In this document: positions 24,395 to 32,342 of the stretch, one piece after another
How positions within the stretch are numbered: the first letter of the stretch is position 1
Layout of the letters: every line of letters starts with the position of its first letter
Origin: Solimonas sp036405815
Lineage (GTDB): Bacteria > Pseudomonadota > Gammaproteobacteria > Nevskiales > Nevskiaceae
Direction: 5' to 3'
Length of the DNA stretch: 64,000 nt
Assembly (NCBI GenBank): GCA_036405815.1
Contig: DASWWX010000040.1
Span: 34,701 to 98,700 of the forward strand
Position numbers and translations under genes: made by a program
Notes under the pieces: generated by a model
Told to the model about the DNA's origin: nothing
Seen by the model: the letters and a program-made list of their open reading frames with translations, nothing else
Databases searched by the model: none

Positions 24395-25726
24395 ATGACG
24401 TCGCCGCAACCGCCGACCGTAGCCTTCGCCGATGCGCTGCGCGTGTGGTGGCAGATCGGCTGGATCAGCTTCGGCGGTCCGGCCGGCCAGATCGCCCTGA
24501 TGCATCGACTGCTGGTCGAGGAAAAGCGCTGGATCTCGGAGGCGCGCTTCCTGCACGCGCTGAACTACTGCATGTTGCTGCCGGGCCCGGAGGCGCAGCA
24601 GCTGGCCACTTACATCGGCTGGCTGCTGCATCGGACCTGGGGCGGCATCGTCGCCGGCACCCTGTTCGTGCTGCCCGGTTTCCTGTTGATGACCGCCATC
24701 GCGATCGTCTACGTCCGCTATGGCGAGCTCGATGGGGTGCAGGGCCTGCTGTTCGGTCTGCAGACGGCGACCCTGGCGATCGTGGTCGAGGCGGTGCTCC
24801 GCGTCGGCCGCAAGGCGTTGAAGAGCCGCGCGCTGTGGGGGCTGGCCGGCCTGGCATTCGTTGCGATCTTCGCCTTCGGCGTACCGTTTCCCCTGATCGT
24901 GTTGGGCGCCGGCCTGTGTGGCTGGCTGCTGGCGCGTGGTGGCGCGGCGACAGTAACCGGCGCCGACGCGGGCGCTGGGATCGCCGAGCCGGTTCCGGAG
25001 GCGAGCCTTCCGGGAACGCCGTGGACGCTGCGGGTGCTGTGGGCCGGCGCCGCGCTGTGGGGCCTGCCGGTCCTGCTGCTGATCCTGATGCTGGGCCTGC
25101 AGCACGTCTACACCGAGGAGGCCCTGTTCTTCAGCAAGATGGCCGTCGTGACCTTCGGCGGTGCCTACGCGGTGCTGGCCTACATGACGCAGCAGGCCGT
25201 GGAGCGCTACGGCTGGCTATCGACCGGCGAGATGATGCAGGGTCTGGCGCTGGCCGAAACCACGCCAGGCCCCCTGATCCTGGTGCTGACCTACGTCGGC
25301 TTTCTCGGTGCCTATCGCGATCCCGGCGCCCTGTCGCCGCTGACGGCAGGCCTGTTCGGCGCCACGCTGTCCACCTGGGTCACCTTCGTGCCCTGCTTCC
25401 TGTGGATTTTTCTCGGCGCACCCTATATCGAGCGGCTGCGCGGCCATCGCGGCCTCGCTGCAGCGCTATCCGGCATCACTGCCGCCGTGGTCGGCGTGAT
25501 CCTGAACCTGTCGATCTGGTTTGCGTTGCACGTATTGTTCCGCGACGTCGCCACCTGGCGGGCGGGGCCGTTGCGCTTGCCGGCGCCGGATTGGACATCG
25601 CTCGATCTGGCGGCGCTGCTACTGGGCGCCGGCGCGATCCTGGCGATGTTGCGTTTCCACGTGGGCCTGATTCGCGTACTGCTGATCTGCGCCGCGTTGG
25701 GCTGGGCGCTGACGCTACTGCGCTGA
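24395..25726 (+). CDS. chrA: Chromate efflux transporter ChrA
   Basis: A 443-residue inner-membrane protein of the long-chain CHR family, made of two homologous halves. The N-terminal half carries the family motif ISFGGPAGQIALMH near residue 25 and LLPGPEAQQLATYIG near residue 61. The C-terminal half repeats it as VTFGGAYAVLAYM and AETTPGPLILVLTYVGF. ChrA proteins export chromate by chromate/proton-type exchange and give resistance. There is no chrB regulator nearby; the gene is single, divergent from the MBL hydrolase and convergent with the cytochrome fusion gene. Confidence 0.92.
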   Translation: MTSPQPPTVAFADALRVWWQIGWISFGGPAGQIALMHRLLVEEKRWISEARFLHALNYCMLLPGPEAQQLATYIGWLLHRTWGGIVAGTLFVLPGFLLMTAIAIVYVRYGELDGVQGLLFGLQTATLAIVVEAVLRVGRKALKSRALWGLAGLAFVAIFAFGVPFPLIVLGAGLCGWLLARGGAATVTGADAGAGIAEPVPEASLPGTPWTLRVLWAGAALWGLPVLLLILMLGLQHVYTEEALFFSKMAVVTFGGAYAVLAYMTQQAVERYGWLSTGEMMQGLALAETTPGPLILVLTYVGFLGAYRDPGALSPLTAGLFGATLSTWVTFVPCFLWIFLGAPYIERLRGHRGLAAALSGITAAVVGVILNLSIWFALHVLFRDVATWRAGPLRLPAPDWTSLDLAALLLGAGAILAMLRFHVGLIRVLLICAALGWALTLLR

Positions 25727-25755
25727 CTCACTTCGCGATCGGTGGGGACGCGCAA

Positions 25756-25784
25756 CGAAAAACGGCCCGGAGAACCGGGCCGTT
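25756..25784 (-). terminator. Terminator for the beta-helix/cytochrome gene (leftward)
   Basis: AACGGCCCGG (25761-25770) pairs perfectly with CCGGGCCGTT (25775-25784) around AGAA. Read leftward the hairpin is followed by TTTTTCG, a good T-tract, so it terminates the leftward gene ending at 25806. The rightward side has only TT, so it would serve chrA poorly. Confidence 0.8.
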
Positions 25785-25805
25785 CGTCGCATCGCGATCG
25801 CTGCG

Positions 25806-28754
25806 TTACGGCAGCAGCGAACCCAGCAGGCCGCCGAGGAAGCCGCCACCGCCGCCGGTGCAGGCTTCGGCACCCGGGTAGCTCTCGTTGACCACCGTGT
25901 TGATCCACTCCTCCACCAGCGCCACGGCTTCGTCGTGCGTGACGCTGCGGGCGATCGGCGGCATGCGCGCGGTCACATCGTTGGTGCCCATGCGGAACGG
26001 AATCACCGAGTTACCGGCATTGCCCGGATGGATGTCGTAGTCGCGACCGCCGGTACCGGTACCGCCGGCCGCGGTCACGCCCTTGCAGATGCCGTAGCTG
26101 GTATCCACCGCTCGCACCGTATCCAAGTACAGACCCGTGTTGGACGCGGCGCCGCGCGGGTTGTGGCAGTGCTGGCAGTTGATCTCGAGATACGCGCGCA
26201 CGCGCGATTCCAGATCGGCCGCGGAATTGGCCGGATGACCCGAGTCGCCCGGCTTGTTGAACACCGGCACGCGTTCGAGCTTGGTCGCAACCTGTGTGCT
26301 CGGATCGACGCCCAGATCGGTCGGGCACCCGACCATCAGGCCGTTGTTGCACCAGTACTGGATCTGGTTGACGCCGAACACCGGATGCAGCGCCTGCCCG
26401 CTGGCCATGGCCGATTCACTGCGATACGGACGGTTCAAATGGCGAACCTTCGGTCCGATCGGCGCGGAGCCGGCCTCGGCATCGTCGTTGGCATGGCAGG
26501 TGATGCACTGGTTCGCATGCGGGATCGCATAGCTGGTGGTGCTGCCCTTCACCGCCGCACCCGAATCGACATCGTTGAAATCCCAGCTCGCGGACGCCTG
26601 ACCGCCGCCCAGCGACAGGCGCGCAACGCGCTTGCCGTCGGCCGCGGTTTCCCAGATATACGGCAGGCCGTCCCAGCGGACCTGGCCGTTGGCGCCACGG
26701 CGCTTGATCAGCAGGCGCGTCTCGATGGCTGTCTCGGTGTTGGCCGTCTGATCCGTGAACGCGAAGGTCTTGGCGATGACGGTGCCGACCGGAAACTGGA
26801 TCGCCGCGTTGACGCCGTCGACCTCGGCACTCTTGTAGATCGCCTTCTCGCCGGACGGCAGGAACACGACGCGGTACTTGGCGGCGTGGTCGGTGAACAG
26901 CTTGGAGTTCAGCGCGTACGGCACGCCGCCGCCGTTCGGCAGACTGCGCGGGTCCTGCGCGTCGGCGAACAGGTGGTACTGATCGAGCGTCGGGCAGTTC
27001 ACATCCAGCGCCGCGCTGTTGATTGCGGTGCCGGAGACGGCGGTGCCGCACAGGCGCGCAATCTCCTCCGCCGTCGGCACCGCGGCGGCGTTGCCGCTCG
27101 GCACGAAGCGCGGAATCACGACCGGGGCCAACGGTGCCAGCTGCTTGCCGTAACGGGTCGGGCAGTCATGCACGCTGATGTCCTTGTCGGCGCGCAGGCC
27201 CGGCAGGCCAGCGACCACCGCCAGCAGCGTTTCCGCACCCGGATTGCCGACGAAGTCGAGGAGTTCAAGGCCCTGGGCACCGTGGAAGTTCATGTAAGCG
27301 GTGCTGTCCGCCGACATGTCGTTGTCGTGAATGCACATGAACCATTCGGGCTTGATGCGCTCGCCGCCGTCGTCGAACTTGTAGGCGTTGTAGTGACAGG
27401 AGGGATTCGGATGCTCGTTGGTGTGGATCGGCTTGCCGCGCGCGTCCTTCGGCACCGGCTGGCCGTTCTGGTCCACCGGATACGGGCATTCCCGGTCGAG
27501 GTCGTCGAGCAGGCCGTCCCAGGCGATGTGCGCACCGCCGTAGGTGCCGAGGCTGGCCACGTTCTTGAGGCCGATCAGCATCGGCAGGGCGCTGGCGACG
27601 TCACTGCCACCGCTGGAGATGATCTTGGCCAGGTCCGGCGGCGGCAGGCGGCTGCCGTTGTTGCGGAACAGGTTGTTATGGATGTGCACGCCTTCGCTGT
27701 AGCCGTCGATCTTCTTGTCGGCCAGACCCGGATCCACCAGCTGATAGGTGGTGATGATCATGCCGGCCGTGTCGTTGTCCGAGAACTCGTTGTTGAAGAC
27801 CTCGATGTTGTCGTAGGCCAGCGTGATGAAGCCCGAGCCGCGCGGCACGTTGCCGACGAAACCACCGGAGTTGAAGTTGTACGAGTTGTTGTTGCGCGAG
27901 ATGTTGTTGAACATCCGCGACCGGTCGCCGTACTGCGTCAGCGCATCCAGGTCATAGATCAGGAAGCCGCCCGTGTTGCACTCGGCGACGTTGCCGTCGT
28001 ACTCGCCGCCCTGCACGTTCTCGATCTCGAAGCCCATCACGTTGTAGGCCGCGCGGCTCTTGCGGATGATCGCGTTGTTGGTCTGGCCGACGTAGATGCC
28101 GGCGTCGGAGGCACCGATCGACTCGGATTCCTCCACCAGGATGTTCTGCGACTCCACCGGGTAGATGCCGTATCGGCCGGTGCTGCGGCTCGGCGTGTAG
28201 TCCGGCGAGGCCGCGCCTTCGGTACGCGGCGGCGCGGTGCAGGCCACGTTGAGCTTCTGCGCGAAGTTCTCGGCGGTGATGGTGTCCTCGTTTGCCATCT
28301 TGCGCGCACCGGACCAGATCGTGCGCACGCGGCGCAGCGTGCCGTGATCGACGCCCTTGAGCTTGATCGCATCGCCCGGCGAGTCGAGCACCGTCAGGTC
28401 CTCGACGACCAGGCCGCGCACATTGATCGCGAGCAGGCCTTCGGCGCTCTCGCTGCCGCGGAACGACAGCACGGTCTTGTCCTTGCCGCAGCCGCGCAGC
28501 GTGATCTCTTCGGTGTTCTGCAGCAGCAGGCCGGAGGTGAAATCGAAGTAGCCGCAGCCGAACTCGATGACGTCCTTGGGGCCGACGCTGACGCTGGCCG
28601 CGATCATGTCGCGCGTTGCGTTGGGGCCAGGCTCGATCTTGTACACGCGGCCCTTGCCACTGCCGCCACCCTCTCCGCCCCCGCCGCCGCCACCGCAGGC
28701 CGCCAGAACGAGAGAAAGCAGGGCAATCGGAACGTATCGGGTCATCATCTTCAT
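25806..28754 (-). CDS. Lipoprotein fusing a parallel beta-helix domain to an SO2930-like diheme c-type cytochrome
   Basis: A 982-residue exported protein. ATG 28754 gives signal peptide and lipobox LVLAAC (Cys20) followed by a run of glycines. Residues about 35-510 are a parallel beta-helix of the carbohydrate-esterase/pectate-lyase style, with short repeats such as NILVEESESIGASDAGIYVG and FEIENVQGGEYDGN. The C-terminal part (about 560-960) has two heme c sites, CITCH at 750-754 and CQHCH at 860-864, with YxIPxxNQC and HPxNxxxS contexts typical of the SO2930/HNE_0200 cytochrome family. These two families are, as I recall, normally adjacent separate genes. Here they form one chain ending in a Gly/Leu-rich tail. 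An extracytoplasmic redox role is likely; the substrate is unknown. Confidence 0.85.
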   Translation of the reverse strand: MKMMTRYVPIALLSLVLAACGGGGGGGEGGGSGKGRVYKIEPGPNATRDMIAASVSVGPKDVIEFGCGYFDFTSGLLLQNTEEITLRGCGKDKTVLSFRGSESAEGLLAINVRGLVVEDLTVLDSPGDAIKLKGVDHGTLRRVRTIWSGARKMANEDTITAENFAQKLNVACTAPPRTEGAASPDYTPSRSTGRYGIYPVESQNILVEESESIGASDAGIYVGQTNNAIIRKSRAAYNVMGFEIENVQGGEYDGNVAECNTGGFLIYDLDALTQYGDRSRMFNNISRNNNSYNFNSGGFVGNVPRGSGFITLAYDNIEVFNNEFSDNDTAGMIITTYQLVDPGLADKKIDGYSEGVHIHNNLFRNNGSRLPPPDLAKIISSGGSDVASALPMLIGLKNVASLGTYGGAHIAWDGLLDDLDRECPYPVDQNGQPVPKDARGKPIHTNEHPNPSCHYNAYKFDDGGERIKPEWFMCIHDNDMSADSTAYMNFHGAQGLELLDFVGNPGAETLLAVVAGLPGLRADKDISVHDCPTRYGKQLAPLAPVVIPRFVPSGNAAAVPTAEEIARLCGTAVSGTAINSAALDVNCPTLDQYHLFADAQDPRSLPNGGGVPYALNSKLFTDHAAKYRVVFLPSGEKAIYKSAEVDGVNAAIQFPVGTVIAKTFAFTDQTANTETAIETRLLIKRRGANGQVRWDGLPYIWETAADGKRVARLSLGGGQASASWDFNDVDSGAAVKGSTTSYAIPHANQCITCHANDDAEAGSAPIGPKVRHLNRPYRSESAMASGQALHPVFGVNQIQYWCNNGLMVGCPTDLGVDPSTQVATKLERVPVFNKPGDSGHPANSAADLESRVRAYLEINCQHCHNPRGAASNTGLYLDTVRAVDTSYGICKGVTAAGGTGTGGRDYDIHPGNAGNSVIPFRMGTNDVTARMPPIARSVTHDEAVALVEEWINTVVNESYPGAEACTGGGGGFLGGLLGSLLP

Positions 28755-28894
28755 GGGAGGCACCGTGGGGGAACGCGGCAGGCCGCGCAGCCTGAGGAAA
28801 GCGGGATTATCGCGTCATTGCCGGACGATGACAGACATCGACAGTGGTAAATCGCGCCTAAGCCGCGCCTCAGCATCGCTTGCGATGCCATCCC

Positions 28895-29230
28895 TCACGC
28901 CGCCGGCCGAGGTCCAAACAGGATGATCGCCATGCCGAGCAGGCAGACGGCAGCGCCGATCAGGTCGGTGGCGGTCGGGCGCACCGCATCCACCGCCCAC
29001 AGCCACAGCAGCGCCACGCCGACGTAGACGCCGCCGTAGGCCGCGTAGACGCGTCCGGCGGCCTGCGGGTGGAGGGTCAACAACCAGGCGAACAGGGCCA
29101 GGCTCAGCGCCGCGGGCACCAGCAACCAGGCGCTGCGGCCTTCGCGCAGCCACAGGTACGGCAGGTAGCAGCCGACGATTTCCGCCAGTGCGGTGACGAC
29201 GAACAAGCCGAAGACCTTGAGCACGTCCAT
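28895..29230 (-). CDS. ynfA: YnfA/UPF0060 family membrane protein
   Basis: A 111-residue protein with four hydrophobic helices and the family core TALAEIVGCYLPYLWLREG near residues 13-31 and RVYAAYGGVYVGVALLWLW in the middle. YnfA is a small-multidrug-resistance-like inner-membrane protein of poorly defined role. The start is set at ATG 29230 because homologues begin there; an in-frame upstream extension to 29290 is not conserved-looking. Single gene. Confidence 0.9.
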   Translation of the reverse strand: MDVLKVFGLFVVTALAEIVGCYLPYLWLREGRSAWLLVPAALSLALFAWLLTLHPQAAGRVYAAYGGVYVGVALLWLWAVDAVRPTATDLIGAAVCLLGMAIILFGPRPAA

Positions 29231-29338
29231 GCGCGATTCCGTCGGACCGGGCCGCAGGAACGGGCCCAGAATGGTGGGTGCAGGAAGCATGCCGGACCCG
29301 CCGCCGCGACGCAGCGCGCAGCGATCCCGGCACCGGCA

Positions 29339-30808
29339 TCAACGCCGCCGTCGCAGACCCGCAAGCAGCAGCAGGCTCATCAGCGTGCCGTAACCCAGAG
29401 CGCCGCCGCCGCTGCCACCACCGGTATCGACCGGGGCACAGCCCTCACGGATGTCCGTGCAGACCGCGCGCGCGCCGCTGCGCGTCGGGAAGCTGCGCGC
29501 CGAGCGGAAGTAGAAGCTGTAACGCTCGTGCCAGTCGGCATCTGCCAGCAGGCGCGCGTCGGCATCGTCGTAACCCGCCTCGCCGGGCCGCTTGAGCCAG
29601 CGGTCGAACCAGGCCAGCGAGTAGTGCTCGGCCATCGGCCGGCCCCAACCGCCGGTGCACTGGCCGGTGGAGGTATCGGGGCACCAGGACGTCGACGGGA
29701 ATGTCGGGATCAGGCTCCACTCGAAATGCGTGCTGCCCTGGATCGTCAGCTGGAACACCGGCAGGCCAGCATCGACCCACTTGGCATAACCACGCTTGTG
29801 ATCCTCCGGATCGGGCGGCGACGTGAACGCCAGCCCGGCGATGCCGTATTCAGAGGTATGACCCATCGCCGGCACGCGCGGCACCACGTTGTTGCCGCCG
29901 CCGAGGCTGTCCCAGGCGACGATGACGTCGACCGGATTGTTCGCGTCGAGCAGGCCCGGCCAGGGCGGCGCACCCGGCGCACCGTAGGACTGCACGATCG
30001 ACACCCCGGAGGCGCCCAGCGAATGGCCGGCGAGTCCCAGGCGCTCCAGATCGAGTTGCGCGTGGTACGGATTGAACGGCGTGACCGCTGTCGGCCGCGT
30101 GCCGGCGCAGCTCAGGTTATGCGGATACGGCGCCACCGGGGTCGACCGGAAGAAGTCGACGACATTGACCAGGCCCTCCCAGAACACCGCACTGTTGAAA
30201 TTGCTGCCCTGCTCCCCGCCCGGCGTCTGCAGGTCCGAGCGCCCCTGGCCGCGCACGTCGAAGGTCATCACCTGGTAACCCTGGCGCACCAGCGCCTGTG
30301 CCATCCACCAGTACAGGGTTTCGGGCGCCTGGATTGAGCCGGTTTCGATGATGACACCGGGCAGTCTCGCGGCGGCACCGCGCGGCCGCCACAAACGACC
30401 GGACAGGCGCGCGCAGCCTTCGTCGTAGAACACGACCGGCTCGATATCCACTTCGCTGTCGTAGAACGGATCGACGCCCGGATAACGGAACGGATCGCCG
30501 GCGCATTGTTCGGCCCAGGTCGCACACAGCGGCAACACCGGCGCATTCAACAGCAGCCAGGAGGGATCGCCGACACTGCGCTGTACCCATTGCGCGAGAT
30601 TGGCGGCGCTCTGCAGTTGCAGGCGCGCCAGGAACACCGGGTTGCCGACCTGCTCCAGCGGGCCTTCGAGCGTGCGCGCGTAATTGGTCAGCTCGCGCTG
30701 CGTCCAGTCGGCGGACGGATGTGCCGGCCCTTCCGGAATCGCGGCCGCCGACATCGATACACAGCAGGCCAGCGCCGCAGCGGCGCGCACCCAGGCAGAT
30801 CCCCTCAT
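29339..30808 (-). CDS. Secreted alpha/beta hydrolase with GlyGly-CTERM-like sorting tail
   Basis: A 489-residue exported hydrolase. The N-terminus is a signal peptide (WVRAAAALACCVSMSAAAIP). The alpha/beta-hydrolase core has a strand LPGVIIETGSIQAP, TFDVRGQGRSD, and the nucleophile elbow GHSLGAS with Ser263. A late His lies in IQGSTHFEW. Paired cysteines suggest disulfides. The C-terminus is a Gly/Ser stretch (GGGSGGG), a hydrophobic helix and RRRR, exactly the GlyGly-CTERM layout cut by rhombosortase and linked to type II secretion. No rhombosortase gene lies here. GGAGGAA precedes ATG 30808. The substrate is unknown; esterase or lipase-like activity is a guess. Confidence 0.8.
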   Translation of the reverse strand: MRGSAWVRAAAALACCVSMSAAAIPEGPAHPSADWTQRELTNYARTLEGPLEQVGNPVFLARLQLQSAANLAQWVQRSVGDPSWLLLNAPVLPLCATWAEQCAGDPFRYPGVDPFYDSEVDIEPVVFYDEGCARLSGRLWRPRGAAARLPGVIIETGSIQAPETLYWWMAQALVRQGYQVMTFDVRGQGRSDLQTPGGEQGSNFNSAVFWEGLVNVVDFFRSTPVAPYPHNLSCAGTRPTAVTPFNPYHAQLDLERLGLAGHSLGASGVSIVQSYGAPGAPPWPGLLDANNPVDVIVAWDSLGGGNNVVPRVPAMGHTSEYGIAGLAFTSPPDPEDHKRGYAKWVDAGLPVFQLTIQGSTHFEWSLIPTFPSTSWCPDTSTGQCTGGWGRPMAEHYSLAWFDRWLKRPGEAGYDDADARLLADADWHERYSFYFRSARSFPTRSGARAVCTDIREGCAPVDTGGGSGGGALGYGTLMSLLLLAGLRRRR

Positions 30809-30903
30809 CGTGTTCCTCCGGCTCCTCTACGGGAGCATGTTCTGACATCGAAGGCGACTCTTATACGCTGACGCTGCCGACAATCGGCATTACGCGTGGA
30901 GAG

Positions 30904-30935
30904 GTGCGTGCTCGACGAGCGAGCAGCAGGCGCAC
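30904..30935 (-). terminator. Composite hairpin downstream of the pil-chp operon
   Basis: Inner stem TGCTCG (30909-30914)/CGAGCA (30920-30925) is nested in GTGCG (30904-30908)/CGCAC (30931-30935), about 10 nt after the LuxR gene stop. It has no T-tract, so any terminator function is uncertain. Confidence 0.35.
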
Positions 30936-30945
30936 CCCGCGCCGC

Positions 30946-31866
30946 TCAAGCCTGACCGGCGTTGGGCTTGCGCAGCAGGCCGACCAGATCCTCGCGCCGA
31001 TACAGGCCCAGCTTGCGATAGATGCGAGAGGCGTGATTCGCGACCGTGCTGATGGCGATGCCGTACTCGCGCGCCACGCTCTTGAAGGTCTTGCCCTGCG
31101 CCAATCCCCGCGCAATCTCCTGCTCGCGCGGCGACAATCCGTCGAGCGGATGCGGTCGTCGCACGTGCACCAGCATCAGACGCCCCTCGCGCGTCAGGCG
31201 GAAGTGCAGCCCGCGATCGGCAAAGTCGCCGCTGCCCTCGCCGAACGCGTCGGCCGGCAATGAGAACGGCAAGGATGAAAACTCGGCGTCGCCGTACTGC
31301 GCACCGATCAACTCTCGAAAGCGCCGGCTCGAGACGTAGACCGCACCGCGCGCATCGACCAGTGCTGCGCAACCACGCGAGGGCCGGCCCAAGGCCTGCA
31401 ACCACTCGTCACGCTGCACCAGCTGCGACAGCGCCAGGGTGCCGGCCTGCACGAGATGACCTGCCGCGCGCCGCAGCCATTCGGTATCCGGATGCCCGGC
31501 CGCCGACCAGGTCAGCAGGAGCACGCTGTGCAGCGAACTGCCGCGATGTGCGATCGACAGCGCCAGCGCCCGTCGATAACCGCCGAGCGCGGGCGGAAGG
31601 TCCTGCAGTTCACGTTCGCGCGCACCGCTTTCGAAACGCATGGCGCGCACGGCGTCCGGCTCGAACCCCGCCTCCTGGGGCCACTGCGCGTACTCGCCCG
31701 GCAGATCGTTGGTGGCGCGGGTGAGCCAGGCTGCACCGGCGGCACCACTGGCCTCGCACAGCATTTCCAGCGCGCGTGGCCGGAATGCCGTCCAGTCCAG
31801 CTCGAACGCGGCGCTGTAGAAAGATGCCAGCAGCCGGTCCAGATCGGTTTCGACGAGCGCAGTCAT
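30946..31866 (-). CDS. LuxR-type HTH regulator at the end of the pil-chp operon
   Basis: A 306-residue protein. The C-terminal LuxR/GerE helix-turn-helix is plain from about residue 245: LSPREQEIARGLAQGKTFKSVA, then ISTVANHASRIYRKLGL. The first 230 residues have no domain I can name; they may be a GAF/PAS-like sensor. There is no receiver domain. ATG 31866 lies 5 nt after the chpC stop, so the gene is transcribed, and probably translated, with the chemosensory operon. In Pseudomonas the corresponding position carries ChpD, an AraC-type regulator. A role in linking surface sensing to gene expression is plausible inference. Confidence 0.85.
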   Translation of the reverse strand: MTALVETDLDRLLASFYSAAFELDWTAFRPRALEMLCEASGAAGAAWLTRATNDLPGEYAQWPQEAGFEPDAVRAMRFESGARERELQDLPPALGGYRRALALSIAHRGSSLHSVLLLTWSAAGHPDTEWLRRAAGHLVQAGTLALSQLVQRDEWLQALGRPSRGCAALVDARGAVYVSSRRFRELIGAQYGDAEFSSLPFSLPADAFGEGSGDFADRGLHFRLTREGRLMLVHVRRPHPLDGLSPREQEIARGLAQGKTFKSVAREYGIAISTVANHASRIYRKLGLYRREDLVGLLRKPNAGQA

Positions 31867-31871
31867 CCGTC

Positions 31872-32342
31872 TCAGACGATCAACTGTGCGCGTGCGATCT
31901 CCGCCTCGATCTGCTCGAGGCTCGGGATCAGCGCCTCCTGATTGGCGATGCGCACGCGCGACAGCACCAGGTCGTCGCGGTCCGACTCGCGCAGCGGCAC
32001 ATTGCGCAGCGCCGAGCGGTTCAGCGTCACCAGGTGCGGATAGCCGTGCGCAACGATCGCCAGCTGCCCGCTGGGCAGATGCCGCCCCAGAGAGTTGAGC
32101 ACGACCAGGCGCTCGCGGCGCGGATCGGCGGGCGGCGAGGCGCCGTTGAGATGCTCGAAGCGCACCACCGGCACACGGCGGTTGCTCCAGTCGCAGTGGC
32201 CGGCCAGCCACGACGGCGCACCGGCGTCGGCGCCCTGCAGCGCATCGCGCGCCAGCACTTCGGCCACCGCGGTGTTGGGCAGCAGCAACGTGTCCTGATG
32301 GACCGCAATCAGCACCGCATACAGCTGCTCGCGCTCGCTCAT
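31872..32342 (-). CDS. chpC: CheW-like adaptor ChpC of the twitching chemosensory system
   Basis: A 156-residue protein with the two-subdomain beta-barrel of CheW: YAVLIAVHQDTLLLPNTAVAEVL at the N-terminus, and WSNRRVPVVRFEHLNG, the CheW-type strand, near residue 52. The ATG overlaps the chpA stop in ATGA (32339-32342), so translation is coupled. Position directly after chpA matches chpC of Pseudomonas. It should couple receptors to the ChpA kinase. It is less conserved than PilI, so the exact partner is uncertain. Confidence 0.82.
   Translation of the reverse strand: MSEREQLYAVLIAVHQDTLLLPNTAVAEVLARDALQGADAGAPSWLAGHCDWSNRRVPVVRFEHLNGASPPADPRRERLVVLNSLGRHLPSGQLAIVAHGYPHLVTLNRSALRNVPLRESDRDDLVLSRVRIANQEALIPSLEQIEAEIARAQLIV

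Noticed and set aside
24395..24857. Possible ChrB-like or other regulator overlapping chrA on the minus strand
   Set aside because: The frame is only the upstream extension of the MBL gene and a shadow of chrA; no regulator motif.
25935..28850. A 971-codon open frame on the plus strand opposite the cytochrome fusion gene
   Set aside because: It has low-complexity Val/Arg/Ala composition with no recognisable fold; the minus strand has heme motifs, a lipobox and a terminator.
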